Shown: piece after piece, positions 56,501 through 64,000 of the stretch | Layout of the letters: each line of letters begins with the position of its first letter | How positions within the stretch are numbered: the stretch's first letter is position 1 | Assembly: GCA_963765555.1 (NCBI GenBank) | Contig: CAVXWX010000003.1 | Location: 620,001-684,000, forward strand | Source of the DNA: JL08 sp963765555 | GTDB taxonomy: Bacteria > Pseudomonadota > Alphaproteobacteria > Rhodobacterales > Rhodobacteraceae | DNA: 64,000 bases | Direction: 5' to 3' | Program-made: the position numbers and the translations under genes | Notes under the pieces: model-generated | What the model saw: the letters and a program-made list of their open reading frames with translations, nothing else | What the model was told of the DNA's origin: nothing | Database searches by the model: none

Positions 56501-57493
56501 CTACGCCCCCTTGCGGTAGGACCCCGGGCTTTGGCCATGCACACGTTGGAATTCCGTATAGAAATTTGATCGGGTCAGAAACCCCGCAGCATGGGCAACA
56601 ACCGCGACAGGATCATCGGTGTTGCGCAGCACAAGGGCGGCGTGTTCCACGCGAAATCCATTGATGAAATGCGATACATTGTGCCCTGTCTGGCGGTTGA
56701 TTGCCCCCGATAGCGCCTGATCCGTCACGCCGATCCGGCGGGCAAGGCGCGTCAGCGACAGGTCTGGATCGGTAAACAGGCGGCTTTGAACCAGAAAGGC
56801 TGTCGCCTGTGCGACGATTGTAGCGTCCTGTTCGCTGGGCGCGGGCCGTGCGGGTCCGGCGTGTTTGCCCCACAGTGCGGCCAAACCGAACAGTCCCAGC
56901 AGGATCAGACTGCCCAATGACAAAAGGCGGGTCACGTTCTGCCCGCTGTTGCGGGCAAAATCGAGCGCAATCAGGCTGTCCATCACCAATGTCACCACCA
57001 GCAATCCGATGGTCAGCGCCATGACCCGCCGCAGGCCGGGCACAAAGGCCAGCCCGACATGCGACAGACAATCCGGACCGCTGCGCCAAAGGCGCAACAA
57101 CGCCAGCGCATACCCCGCATAGCTAAGCCCGATCATGAGATCGAGCGCGCCGCGAACCGGCGGGACGGCCGCGACCAGACCCGTCAATATGCCCGCCAGT
57201 CCCAGATGCCAGCCGCAATAACGGCGCAAACGGTCGGCCCGGTCCGACAGTGCAATATACCCCAGATACACCAGAGGCCCGATCCAGAACGGCAAAAGGC
57301 GCTGGATCACCAGCACCGACTCGATCTGATAGGCAAAGCGCAAAGCGACAAGAACGGTTTCCACCATGATCACCAACGTCGCAGCACAAAACAGGGCTTT
57401 GGCCTGCCAAGGCATCCACGTGCGTGTCAGAACAAACGCGCCAAGGCCCACAGCCAGACCGGTCAGAAACAGGGGTAAGGGCACAAAAATCAC
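56501..57493 (-). CDS. Membrane-anchored AraC-family transcriptional regulator
   Basis: 330 residues. The N-terminal half has about six to seven membrane helices (MIFVPLPLFLTGLAVGLGAF onward). The C-terminal 100 residues form the AraC double helix-turn-helix: DPDLSLTRLARRIGVTDQAL and AVVAHAAGFLTRSNFYTEFQ. Membrane sensing coupled to DNA binding is its likely mode. Divergent from the hydrolase at 57618, with a perfect palindrome at 57524-57545 between them. Confidence 0.9.
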   Translation of the reverse strand: MIFVPLPLFLTGLAVGLGAFVLTRTWMPWQAKALFCAATLVIMVETVLVALRFAYQIESVLVIQRLLPFWIGPLVYLGYIALSDRADRLRRYCGWHLGLAGILTGLVAAVPPVRGALDLMIGLSYAGYALALLRLWRSGPDCLSHVGLAFVPGLRRVMALTIGLLVVTLVMDSLIALDFARNSGQNVTRLLSLGSLILLGLFGLAALWGKHAGPARPAPSEQDATIVAQATAFLVQSRLFTDPDLSLTRLARRIGVTDQALSGAINRQTGHNVSHFINGFRVEHAALVLRNTDDPVAVVAHAAGFLTRSNFYTEFQRVHGQSPGSYRKGA

Positions 57494-57523
57494 GAATAAA
57501 CCTGCCTTTCCGGGTGCGGGCCT

Positions 57524-57545
57524 GTCCTGAAACAGCTTTCAGGAC
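57524..57545. promoter_or_regulatory. Palindromic operator candidate between the AraC and hydrolase genes
   Basis: Perfect nine-base arms GTCCTGAAA and TTTCAGGAC around CAGC. The shared divergent region also holds two near-identical ten-base pieces (CAGGACACCC near 57540 and GAGGACACCC near 57607). A hairpin in RNA is also possible. Confidence 0.45.
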
Positions 57546-57617
57546 ACCCGATGGATTGCCTGAAAAGACAGGGCGGCTCAAGTCTGGGAAATCCCACAGA
57601 CAACTTGAGGACACCCA

Positions 57618-58679
57618 ATGACACATCGCTTTCGCACTTGTTTTTCACTTTTAACACTTGGCCTGTTGAGCCTTGGCATCGCGCCGGTCCGGGCGGAAAC
57701 ATACAACGCCGGAGTGGCGGAGTTTACCGCAACCCATCCCGATGGCCGCCGCAATCTGAACGGCCATGTCTGGTATCCGACACATCACGAAGGCGCAGAA
57801 GACATCGTGCAGGACAGCAAGGTCTGGCGCACCATTTCAGGCCACAGGGATGCGCCCGTGGCGGCGGGCGCGCATCCCGTCGTGCTGATGTCGCACGGCA
57901 TGTATGGCAATGCGCTGAATCAGGCGTGGCTGGCGCAGGAACTGGCGCGCGCCGGTGTTGTTTCGGTGCTGCCCAATCATCCCGGCACCACGACATTTGA
58001 TCGCGATCCCGAGGCCGCACGGCAGTTGTGGTTTCGCGCCACCGATTTGAGTGTGAGCCTTGATGCCCTGATGGCAGACGCCCGGTTTGGCGATCATCTG
58101 GATGTATCGCGTGTGGCGGCTGCGGGCCATTCGCTGGGCGGTTACACTGTCATGGCCGCCGCAGGAGCGCGCCACGATCCGGTGGCGTTCGCGCATTATT
58201 GCGCCATCGTGCCAATGCGACCCGATTGTCAGGCCATCGCCATGTGGCAGGTGGGTGCCGACCCAAGAGAGCATACGCTGTTGCAAAGCGACCGGTCCGA
58301 TTCGCGCCTGAAGACGGTGATGACCTTTGATCTGGGTGGCACACAGATTTTCGAGCCCGCCAGCCTAGGGCGCGTCGCGATACCGGTTCTGGTGTTGGGA
58401 TCGGGACGGCAGGACATGCTGATACAGGATGTGGAATCGCGCGCGCTGGTGGCAGCACTTCCAGCGGGGCAGGTGACACATATGGAACTGGAAAACGCCG
58501 GACATTTCGACTTTATGGGCGAATGTATTGAAGGCGGTTACGACATTCTGGCGCACGAAGAACCGGGCGATGAGATGGTTTGCATCCACGGCATCAAGCA
58601 CCGTGCCGCCCAACACCGTCGGATCAGCGCCATCGTGATTGCGCATTTGCGCGCAACGGGTGTGATGCCGACAGAGTAG
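57618..58679 (+). CDS. Exported alpha/beta hydrolase
   Basis: 353 residues with a signal peptide (MTHRFRTCFSLLTLGLLSLG, cleavage after VRA). Nucleophile in VAAAGHSLGGYTVMAAAG (GHSLGG), upstream oxyanion VVLMSHGMYGNALNQ, later Asp-containing LVLGSGRQDMLI and His in LENAGHFDFMGEC. Resembles dienelactone/PAF-acetylhydrolase-like secreted hydrolases. Divergent from the AraC regulator, which is likely to control it. Confidence 0.88.
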   Translation: MTHRFRTCFSLLTLGLLSLGIAPVRAETYNAGVAEFTATHPDGRRNLNGHVWYPTHHEGAEDIVQDSKVWRTISGHRDAPVAAGAHPVVLMSHGMYGNALNQAWLAQELARAGVVSVLPNHPGTTTFDRDPEAARQLWFRATDLSVSLDALMADARFGDHLDVSRVAAAGHSLGGYTVMAAAGARHDPVAFAHYCAIVPMRPDCQAIAMWQVGADPREHTLLQSDRSDSRLKTVMTFDLGGTQIFEPASLGRVAIPVLVLGSGRQDMLIQDVESRALVAALPAGQVTHMELENAGHFDFMGECIEGGYDILAHEEPGDEMVCIHGIKHRAAQHRRISAIVIAHLRATGVMPTE

Positions 58680-58878
58680 AAAGGCCGGTGGCGCTGCTTC
58701 CTTGTGGATAAGTGTCATTTGATCGTTACGGAATCATTCTATCCAACCTGCGACATGTTGTGGGTAAACGGGGGCTTGCCAGCTTGCGGACACGATATAT
58801 AGTCAAACGCAAGACCGGGGTGAGAGTTTTTGCTTCGGTGGATGTTTTGAGACAGACCCTGCGAGGTATGAGTTTGAG

Positions 58879-59463
58879 ATGGACGGCGATTTTAGAACTG
58901 AGTTTGTGCGGGCACCGGGGGCCTTAAAACAGCATCCGGCATTGGTGTTGAATGCGGATTATCGGCCTTTGTCCTATTATCCGCTGTCGCTGTGGCCCTG
59001 GCAGGAGGCGGTCAAGGCGGCGTGGCTGGACCGGGTCGATATCGTGGCGGAATATGACACCGTGGTCAGAAGCCCCAGTACCGAGATCAGGATACCATCG
59101 GTTGTTGTCCTGAAAGATTATGTCAAACCTCAAAAGCGCGTGGCCTTCACGCGCTTTAATTTATTTCTGCGGGACGAATTCCGCTGCCAGTATTGCGGTG
59201 CCAAGGGTGATCTGACCTTTGATCACGTGGTGCCGCGCGCCAGTGGCGGTGTCACCAGTTGGCAGAACGTGGTGGCGGCGTGCAGCCCGTGCAACCTGCG
59301 CAAAGGGTCAAAGCCGCTGCACCGGACCGGCATGAACCTGCGCAAACCGCCGCGCCAGCCCGCCTCCGAGGAATTGCGCAATATGGGGCGCAAATTCCCG
59401 CCGGGCCATCTGCACGAAAGCTGGATGGATTTCCTGTATTGGGATGCCGAGCTGGAAGCCTGA
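58879..59463 (+). CDS. HNH endonuclease family protein
   Basis: 194 residues from ATG 58879. N-terminal ALVLNADYRPLSYYPLSLWP is typical of this conserved bacterial HNH family. The HNH core reads FRCQYCGAKGDLTFDHVVPR, then NVVAACSPCNLRKGSK, giving two Zn-binding Cys pairs and the catalytic His in DHVVPR. It stands alone, not beside a methylase, so it is not an obvious restriction enzyme. A terminator follows. Confidence 0.92.
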   Translation: MDGDFRTEFVRAPGALKQHPALVLNADYRPLSYYPLSLWPWQEAVKAAWLDRVDIVAEYDTVVRSPSTEIRIPSVVVLKDYVKPQKRVAFTRFNLFLRDEFRCQYCGAKGDLTFDHVVPRASGGVTSWQNVVAACSPCNLRKGSKPLHRTGMNLRKPPRQPASEELRNMGRKFPPGHLHESWMDFLYWDAELEA

Positions 59464-59496
59464 GGGCCGGGCAGAAGTATTTTTGAAAAGATGAAG

Positions 59497-59528
59497 ACGG
59501 GCCGTTGCGTAATGCACGGCCCGTTTTC
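59497..59528 (+). terminator. Terminator between the HNH gene and ornithine cyclodeaminase gene
   Basis: Stem 59497-59505 with 59516-59524, loop of ten, followed by TTTTCG on the plus strand. It lies in the gap between two convergent genes and could serve both. Confidence 0.75.
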
Positions 59529-59535
59529 GTCTGGA

Positions 59536-60579
59536 TCAGGTCTGGGCGCGTTGCACCATGCCGAACAGATCGCGCGGATCATCAGGATCGGCCAGCAGAT
59601 CCAGATCGTGGTAGAAATCGGTGCCGACGATCTTGTGACGGACATAGCGCAGGGCGCTGAAATCCTCGATCGCGAACCCGACGCTGTCAAACAGGGTGAT
59701 CTGACGGTCCGATGTGCGGCCCTTGGCGGTGCCGGAAATCACCTGCCACAGTTCCGTGACCGGATGATCGGGATCAAGCTGCTGGATTTCGCCTTCAATC
59801 CGCGTTTGCGGCGGGAATTCCACAAAGATGTCCGAGCGGCGCAGAATGTCGGCGTGCAGTTCGGTCTTGCCCGGGCAATCCCCGCCGATGGCGTTGATAT
59901 GCACCCCTGCGCCGACCATGTTGTCGGTCAGGATGGTGGCGTTCTGTTTGTCCGCCGTGCAGGTGGTGATGATCTGCGCGCCTTCCATCGACGCTTCGGC
60001 GCTGTCGCAGGTCACAACGGTCAGCCCGTGCCCCGCCAGATTGGCCGCGCATTTGGCGGTGGCCGCCGGATCAATGTCGTAAAGGCGCACGGTGTCGATG
60101 CCACAGATTGCTTTCATCGCAAGGCTTTGAAATTCGGATTGCGCGCCATTGCCGATCATCGCCATCGTGGTGCTGCCCTTGGGGGCCAGATGTTTGGCAA
60201 CCATCGCCGATGTGGCCGCCGTGCGCAGCGCCGTGAGGATTGTCATTTCCGACAGCAACACAGGATAGCCGTTGCCGACATCGGCCAAAAGGCCAAAGGC
60301 CGTGACGGTTTGCAGGCCTTCCTTCATGTTCTTGGGGTGGCCGTTCACATATTTGAACCCGTACACCTCGCCATCCGAGGTGGGCATCAGTTCGATCACG
60401 CCTTCGGCCGAGTGGCTGGCCACGCGCGGGGTTTTGTCAAACAGTTCCCAGCGTTTGAAATCGGCTTCGATGTAATCGGCCAGATCACGCAGCATCGGTT
60501 CGATCCCGATATGGTGGATCAGGTGCATCATGTTGTCGACAGAGACAAAGGGAACAAGGGCTTTTTCAGACGGAAGCAT
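59536..60579 (-). CDS. Ornithine cyclodeaminase family protein
   Basis: Converts L-ornithine to L-proline and ammonia with NAD. 347 residues from ATG 60579 (MLPSEKALVPFVSVDNMMHL). Conserved: FGLLADVGNGYPVLLSEMT, LTALRTAATSAMVAKHLAPK, AMIGNGAQSEFQSLAM (NAD-binding GxGxQ variant) and NAIGGDCPGKTELHADILRR (catalytic Asp). It follows the arginase gene by 14 bases, so arginine to ornithine to proline is one operon. Confidence 0.94.
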   Translation of the reverse strand: MLPSEKALVPFVSVDNMMHLIHHIGIEPMLRDLADYIEADFKRWELFDKTPRVASHSAEGVIELMPTSDGEVYGFKYVNGHPKNMKEGLQTVTAFGLLADVGNGYPVLLSEMTILTALRTAATSAMVAKHLAPKGSTTMAMIGNGAQSEFQSLAMKAICGIDTVRLYDIDPAATAKCAANLAGHGLTVVTCDSAEASMEGAQIITTCTADKQNATILTDNMVGAGVHINAIGGDCPGKTELHADILRRSDIFVEFPPQTRIEGEIQQLDPDHPVTELWQVISGTAKGRTSDRQITLFDSVGFAIEDFSALRYVRHKIVGTDFYHDLDLLADPDDPRDLFGMVQRAQT

Positions 60580-60593
60580 GGGGATATCCTTGA

Positions 60594-61520
60594 TCAGCTA
60601 TAAGCGCGGGTGGGGCGATCGAACACGCGACGGCCCAAGGCGGAGGCGGCCAGATCGACCATGACTTGTGCGGTGCGGCCGCGTTCGTCCAGAAACGGGT
60701 TCAACTCGACCAGATCAAGCGATGTCATCAAACCGCTGTCATGCAGCATTTCCATCACCAGATGGCCTTCGCGGATGGTGGCCCCGCCCGGAACCGTGGT
60801 GCCCACGGCAGGGGCGATCGACGGATCAAGAAAATCCACATCCAGCGAGACATGCAAAAACCCGTTGGCCGCGGCAACCCGGTCCAGAAAGGCCGCCAGC
60901 GGTTTGCCAACGCCGATTTCATCGATTTCGCGCATGTCATGACGGTGGATTGCGGTTTGCTGCAACGCATCGCGTTCGGGCAGATCGACAGACCGCAACC
61001 CGATGATGCAGATGTTTTCCTGCGGTACCGGATGGGTGACCTTTGGAAACCCGCCAAAGCCGTCGCGCCCGGTGACATAGCCCAGTGGCGTGCCATGCAG
61101 GTTGCCCGACGCGGTGGATTGCGGGGTGTGGAAATCGCTGTGCGCATCCAGCCACAGCACAAATTGCGGGCGGTTCTGGCTGGCGGCATGGTTGGCCACA
61201 CCGGCCACGCTGCCCAAGGACAGGCTGTGATCGCCGCCCAGAAAGATCGGCAAACCGCGCGCCATGGCGTTTTCCGCAGCGCGGATCAGGCGGTTGGTCC
61301 AGCCGATGGTTTCCTGCAACGCATAGATTTTATCGTCGTCGGCATCGGGGTTGTAGCTGGCCGGGCTCAGGTTGCCCTGATCCTCGATCTTGTGGCCCAG
61401 ATCGCGCAGCGCTTGCGCCAGACCGGCCGTGCGGTAGGCATCCGGCCCCATCAGGCAGCCCTTGCGGCGTTTTCCGCTGTCGACCGGCGCACCGATCAGA
61501 ATGCAGGTTTTACGAGACAT
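60594..61520 (-). CDS. rocF: Arginase
   Basis: Hydrolyses arginine to ornithine and urea. 308 residues from ATG 61520 (MSRKTCILIGAPVDSGKRRK). Mn-binding motifs: GGDHSLSLGSVAGV, LWLDAHSDFHTPQ, and HVSLDVDFLDPSIAPAVGT. It heads a two-gene unit with ornithine cyclodeaminase. An Lrp-family regulator is divergent from it, with an inverted repeat between, indicating arginine- or ornithine-responsive control. Confidence 0.95.
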   Translation of the reverse strand: MSRKTCILIGAPVDSGKRRKGCLMGPDAYRTAGLAQALRDLGHKIEDQGNLSPASYNPDADDDKIYALQETIGWTNRLIRAAENAMARGLPIFLGGDHSLSLGSVAGVANHAASQNRPQFVLWLDAHSDFHTPQSTASGNLHGTPLGYVTGRDGFGGFPKVTHPVPQENICIIGLRSVDLPERDALQQTAIHRHDMREIDEIGVGKPLAAFLDRVAAANGFLHVSLDVDFLDPSIAPAVGTTVPGGATIREGHLVMEMLHDSGLMTSLDLVELNPFLDERGRTAQVMVDLAASALGRRVFDRPTRAYS

Positions 61521-61579
61521 CTTGAACCTCATGTCGTTGTTTGCCCCTAGATAGGTGCCGTTTCGGGTTGAGAAACAGC

Positions 61580-61592
61580 GTACATTCTGTAC
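61580..61592. promoter_or_regulatory. Candidate Lrp operator between rocF and lrp
   Basis: The inverted repeat GTACATTCTGTAC (five-base arms, three-base centre) lies in the 107-base divergent region, 35 bases before the regulator start and 59 before rocF. It fits an AsnC/Lrp-type site controlling both genes. Confidence 0.5.
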
Positions 61593-61627
61593 ATATTGTG
61601 GCTTAGTTGATCAAAGCGGAGCCTGTG

Positions 61628-62055
61628 ATGGACAAAACGGATCAAAAACTGATTGCCGCCCTGCGCCATGATGCCCGTGCATCCCTGTCCGATCTGGCGC
61701 TGCTTTTGGGGGTGTCACGCACAACCATTCGCGGGCGGATCGAACGGCTGCGCCAGCGCGGCGATATCCTTGGGTTTTCCGTCGTCCTGAAGGAAGACGC
61801 CCTGCGCGATCCGGTGCGCGGCCTGATGATGATCGGGATCGAAGGGCGCGGCACCGACCGCATCATACGCCAGTTACAAGGCTTCAGCGAGGTGCGCGCG
61901 GTGCATTCCACCAATGGGCGGTGGGATGTGATCGCCGAAATCGGCACCCACACGCTGGAGGATCCTTTGATGCGGTGCTGTCGAAAATCCGCCGGCTGGA
62001 CGGGGTGGCCACCAGCGAAACCAGCCTGTTGCTGGCGACGCGGAAATCGGCCTAG
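61628..62055 (+). CDS. Lrp/AsnC family regulator, one frameshift
   Basis: About 142 residues from ATG 61628 (MDKTDQKLIAALRHDARASL). HTH: LSDLALLLGVSRTTIRGRIE. The effector domain VRGLMMIGIEGRGTDRIIRQ is present. Near 61965 an inserted base breaks the frame; the other frame restores FDAVLSKIRRLDGVATSETS and ends LLLATRKSA, stop at 62053-62055, which overlaps the convergent dsbB stop by two bases. It likely controls the divergent arginase gene in response to arginine or ornithine. Confidence 0.9.
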
Positions 62056-62515
62056 CTGCGCCGCCGGGCGGCCATCAGCCACAACAGGGCGAGCGCGAGC
62101 GACACCACGACATTCCAGCTGGCCATGCTGAGCCCGAACATCTGCCATGGCACTTCGTCACAGCGCACCAGCGGCGCGGCCATGATCTGATCCAGCAATT
62201 CCGCCGAGCTTAACCCGCCAACGGGGCCGGAGGTGCAGGTGCTTGGCCCTGTCCCACCAGCGTTTTTTCCACGCCGGTGTGATAAATCCGATGGCGGCGC
62301 TGGTAAAGGCCGCCAGCGCGCCCAGACGGGGCAGGGCGCGGCCCGGCACCATCAGGGCAAACAGGCCGATCACAACGGCGGCCATATGCGGATAACGCTG
62401 CCAGTAACACAGCTTGCACGGGGCCATTTCGCCCAGATACTGAAACCCGTAGGCGCCCATCAGCAACACCAAGCGACCCAAGCGCCGCCAATATGATCAT
62501 CGTATGTCTGGTCAT
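62052..62515 (-). CDS. dsbB: Disulfide bond formation protein B, several frameshifts
   Basis: Inner-membrane quinone reductase that reoxidises DsbA. About 154 residues rebuilt from three or more frames: start MTRHTMIILAALGSLG (62515), then LLMGAYGFQYLGEMAPCKLC with the first CXXC (APCKLCYWQRYPH), AAIGFYHTGVEK, GPSTCTSG and the second loop Cys in APLVRCDEVPWQMFG, a last helix (NVVVSLALALLWLMA) and RRRS stop at 62052. Breaks lie near 62470, 62288, 62252 and 62240. Its start overlaps the upstream YqaA gene (ATGA). Confidence 0.85.
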
Positions 62516-63090
62516 AGATATTTCAGCACGGCAAATCCGCCGATCAGCATGATCACGAACAGGGTAAACATAAGCCCAAGCCGTTTTTCGATAAAGTCCC
62601 GTATCGGCGCACCGTATTTCCACAGCAATCCGGCCAGTATGAAAAACCGCAACCCGCGCGCCAGAATGGATGTCGCGATAAATGTGGTCAGCGACATGCC
62701 GGTCCAGCCCGACATGATGGTGATGACCTTGTAGGGAAACGGCGTGACCCCTGCGGTCAGAACCGCCCAGAAGCCCAGATCGTTGAAACGCGTGTTGAAT
62801 TCTGCCATCGCGTCGGCCTTGCCCAGCGAGGCAAGGATGGGTTGGCCGATGGTTTCAAAGGCCAGCGCGCCGATGGCATAGCCCAGCAATCCGCCCAACA
62901 CCGACGCCACCAGCGCCACAAGGGCGATCAGCCAGGCGCGCGACGGCTTGGCCAGGATCATCGGGATCATGATAACATCGGGCGGGATCGGAAAGACCGA
63001 GCTTTCGATGAACGCTACCGCCGCCAGCACCCACAAGGCACGGGGATGATCGGCCATGCCCATTGTCCAATCGTATAAGCCTTTGATCAT
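62512..63090 (-). CDS. YqaA family membrane protein (DedA/SNARE-associated type)
   Basis: 192 residues from ATG 63090 (MIKGLYDWTMGMADHPRALW); the open frame runs further upstream but without membrane-protein character. Five or so helices. The conserved parts are EFIESSVFPIPPDV-like AFIESSVFPIPPDVIMIP and FWAVLTAGVTPFPYKVITIM. Members help keep the membrane potential and envelope intact. Its stop overlaps the dsbB start by four bases. Confidence 0.9.
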   Translation of the reverse strand: MIKGLYDWTMGMADHPRALWVLAAVAFIESSVFPIPPDVIMIPMILAKPSRAWLIALVALVASVLGGLLGYAIGALAFETIGQPILASLGKADAMAEFNTRFNDLGFWAVLTAGVTPFPYKVITIMSGWTGMSLTTFIATSILARGLRFFILAGLLWKYGAPIRDFIEKRLGLMFTLFVIMLIGGFAVLKYL

Positions 63091-63309
63091 CCGGTCTGCC
63101 TTGTGATTGTGTAAGATCAACTGCCTAGCCAAGTTGGCGGGCGGCGCAAGGCCAAAAACACGGTCTTGGCGCGGCCTGTTGCACGTGGTCGGGCGAAAAA
63201 CCGGCGTTTTGCGATGATTTTCAACCAAGAGGGGTTGATGGTTACAATGACCTGTGGATTGGTACGGAATGGAGAAAAGGCCGCCTGAACGGCCATAAGG
63301 GAGGAACTT

Positions 63310-64000
63310 ATGAAATTCGCTTTGAAAACCGCATTTGCGGGTGCTTTGGCCGTCGGTCTGGGTGCCGGGGCCGCGATGGCCCAAGAGGTGACGCTGCGCT
63401 GTCAGCATTTTCTGCCGGCAAAGGGATCAGTGCCTGCCTTTTTCATGGCCCCCTGGGCCGAAAAGATCGAGGCCGACAGTGGCGGGCGGATCAAGGTTGA
63501 ATTGTATCCGGGGATGCAACTGGGTGGCAAACCGCCCGCCTTGTATGACCAGATCCGCGACGGTGTGATTGATTGCGGCTGGGCGCTGCCGGCCTATACG
63601 CCGGGCCGGTTTCCCGAAAGCGAAGTGTTCGAATTGCCGTTCATGACCTCGATGAGCGCCGAGGCGTCCTCAAAGGCGGCATGGGAATTCACCGAGAAAT
63701 ATATGGGCGAGCGGTTTGGCGACATTCACGTGATCGCGGTGCACGTGCATGGCCCCGGTATTATTCACAAGAAAGGCGGCCCCATCGAATTCAACCGCCG
63801 ATCTGAACGGTTTGAAACTGCGCGGCCCGTCGCGTCAGGCCAACGCGCTGCTGGAAACGCTGGGCGCAACGCCTGTTGGCATGCCTGTGCCCGCCTTTCC
63901 CGAAGCGTTGAGCAAGGGCGTGGTGGATGGCGGTGTGATCCCGTTCGAGGTGGTTCCGGGCCTGAAAGTGCATGAATTGACCGACAGCCACACCGGCATT
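63310..64000 (+). CDS. TRAP transporter solute-binding protein DctP, truncated by the window end, one frameshift
   Basis: Periplasmic binding protein of a TRAP dicarboxylate-type transporter. Start after GGGAGGAACTT: MKFALKTAFAGALAVGLGAG, signal peptide cleaved after AMA. LRCQHFLPAKGSVPAFFMAP and MQLGGKPPALYDQIRDGVID are DctP blocks. The frame breaks near 63797; the other frame continues ADLNGLKLRGPSRQANALLE and GATPVGMPVPAFPEALSKGV to the window edge. Ligand unknown; the downstream transporter genes lie beyond the window. Confidence 0.9.

Noticed and set aside
58703..58711. Exact DnaA box TGTGGATAA and a near match at about 58759
   Set aside because: A single nine-base match is expected by chance in 64 kb. 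There are no AT-rich unwinding element, dnaA/dnaN or parAB genes, so no origin is claimed.

Overview
The window looks like about 64 kb of chromosome from a marine Rhodobacterales bacterium (Roseobacter group, Rhodobacteraceae). This rests on gene content and order, not on a database search. The clues are a VPLPA-CTERM surface protein, an RTX calcium-binding protein, a TRAP-type solute-binding protein, a B12-dependent class II ribonucleotide reductase, GTA-type lysis genes inside a cytochrome c maturation cluster, and the block yibQ / trpGDC-moaC-moeA-lexA / comEC / gltX / gltA. The DNA is GC-rich, so most long genes carry long antisense shadow frames that are not real. No tRNA, rRNA, CRISPR array, insertion sequence or prophage was recognised.

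Layout. 1-9 kb: transketolase (minus), a coiled-coil gene overlapping zapA (plus), then a minus block with purL, bolA, a small membrane protein, grxD and an unknown protein, and an MscS channel. 9-17 kb: a LysR regulator with a possible sRNA in its 3' region, a giant fused 2-oxoacid:ferredoxin oxidoreductase, an acyltransferase, murI and argC. 16.8-21 kb: ccmE, an endolysin-holin pair, ccmF and ccmH. 21-23 kb: a PaaG-like isomerase and an RTX protein. 23-33 kb: gltA, gltX, comEC, lexA, moeA, moaC, trpC, trpD, trpG. 33-37 kb: yibQ, a VPLPA-CTERM protein behind a perfect FNR site, and a lipoprotein. 37.5-41.3 kb: nrdJ behind NrdR-like boxes. 41.5-46.5 kb: ECF sigma factor, EF-hand protein, MttB-family methyltransferase, outer-membrane barrel protein, aminotransferase. 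46.7-53.4 kb: cysS, cimA, a phytoene-synthase-like protein, an MFS transporter, cobK and a 3-methyladenine glycosylase. 53.4-59.5 kb: a DUF2950/DUF3300 envelope pair, two alpha/beta hydrolases, a membrane AraC regulator and an HNH nuclease. 59.5-64 kb: ornithine cyclodeaminase and arginase with a divergent Lrp regulator, dsbB, a YqaA protein and a truncated TRAP dctP.

Functional links. The arginase and cyclodeaminase form an arginine-to-proline route. The ccm genes make c-type cytochromes and enclose a lysis cassette of the kind used to release gene transfer agents. The trp/moa genes overlap start to stop and are clearly one operon.

Caution. At least 30 one-base indels break otherwise well-conserved genes, including essential ones (nrdJ, cysS, murI, ccmE, trpC, tkt). 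They cluster near 11-17, 35-38, 46-48 and 62 kb. I read them mainly as consensus errors, and I give these genes as single CDS features with the breakpoints noted. No clearly new multi-gene system was found. The best leads are the GTA-lysis/ccm arrangement, the candidate sRNA, the DUF3300/DUF2950 pair with its histone-like tail, and the FNR-site surface protein.
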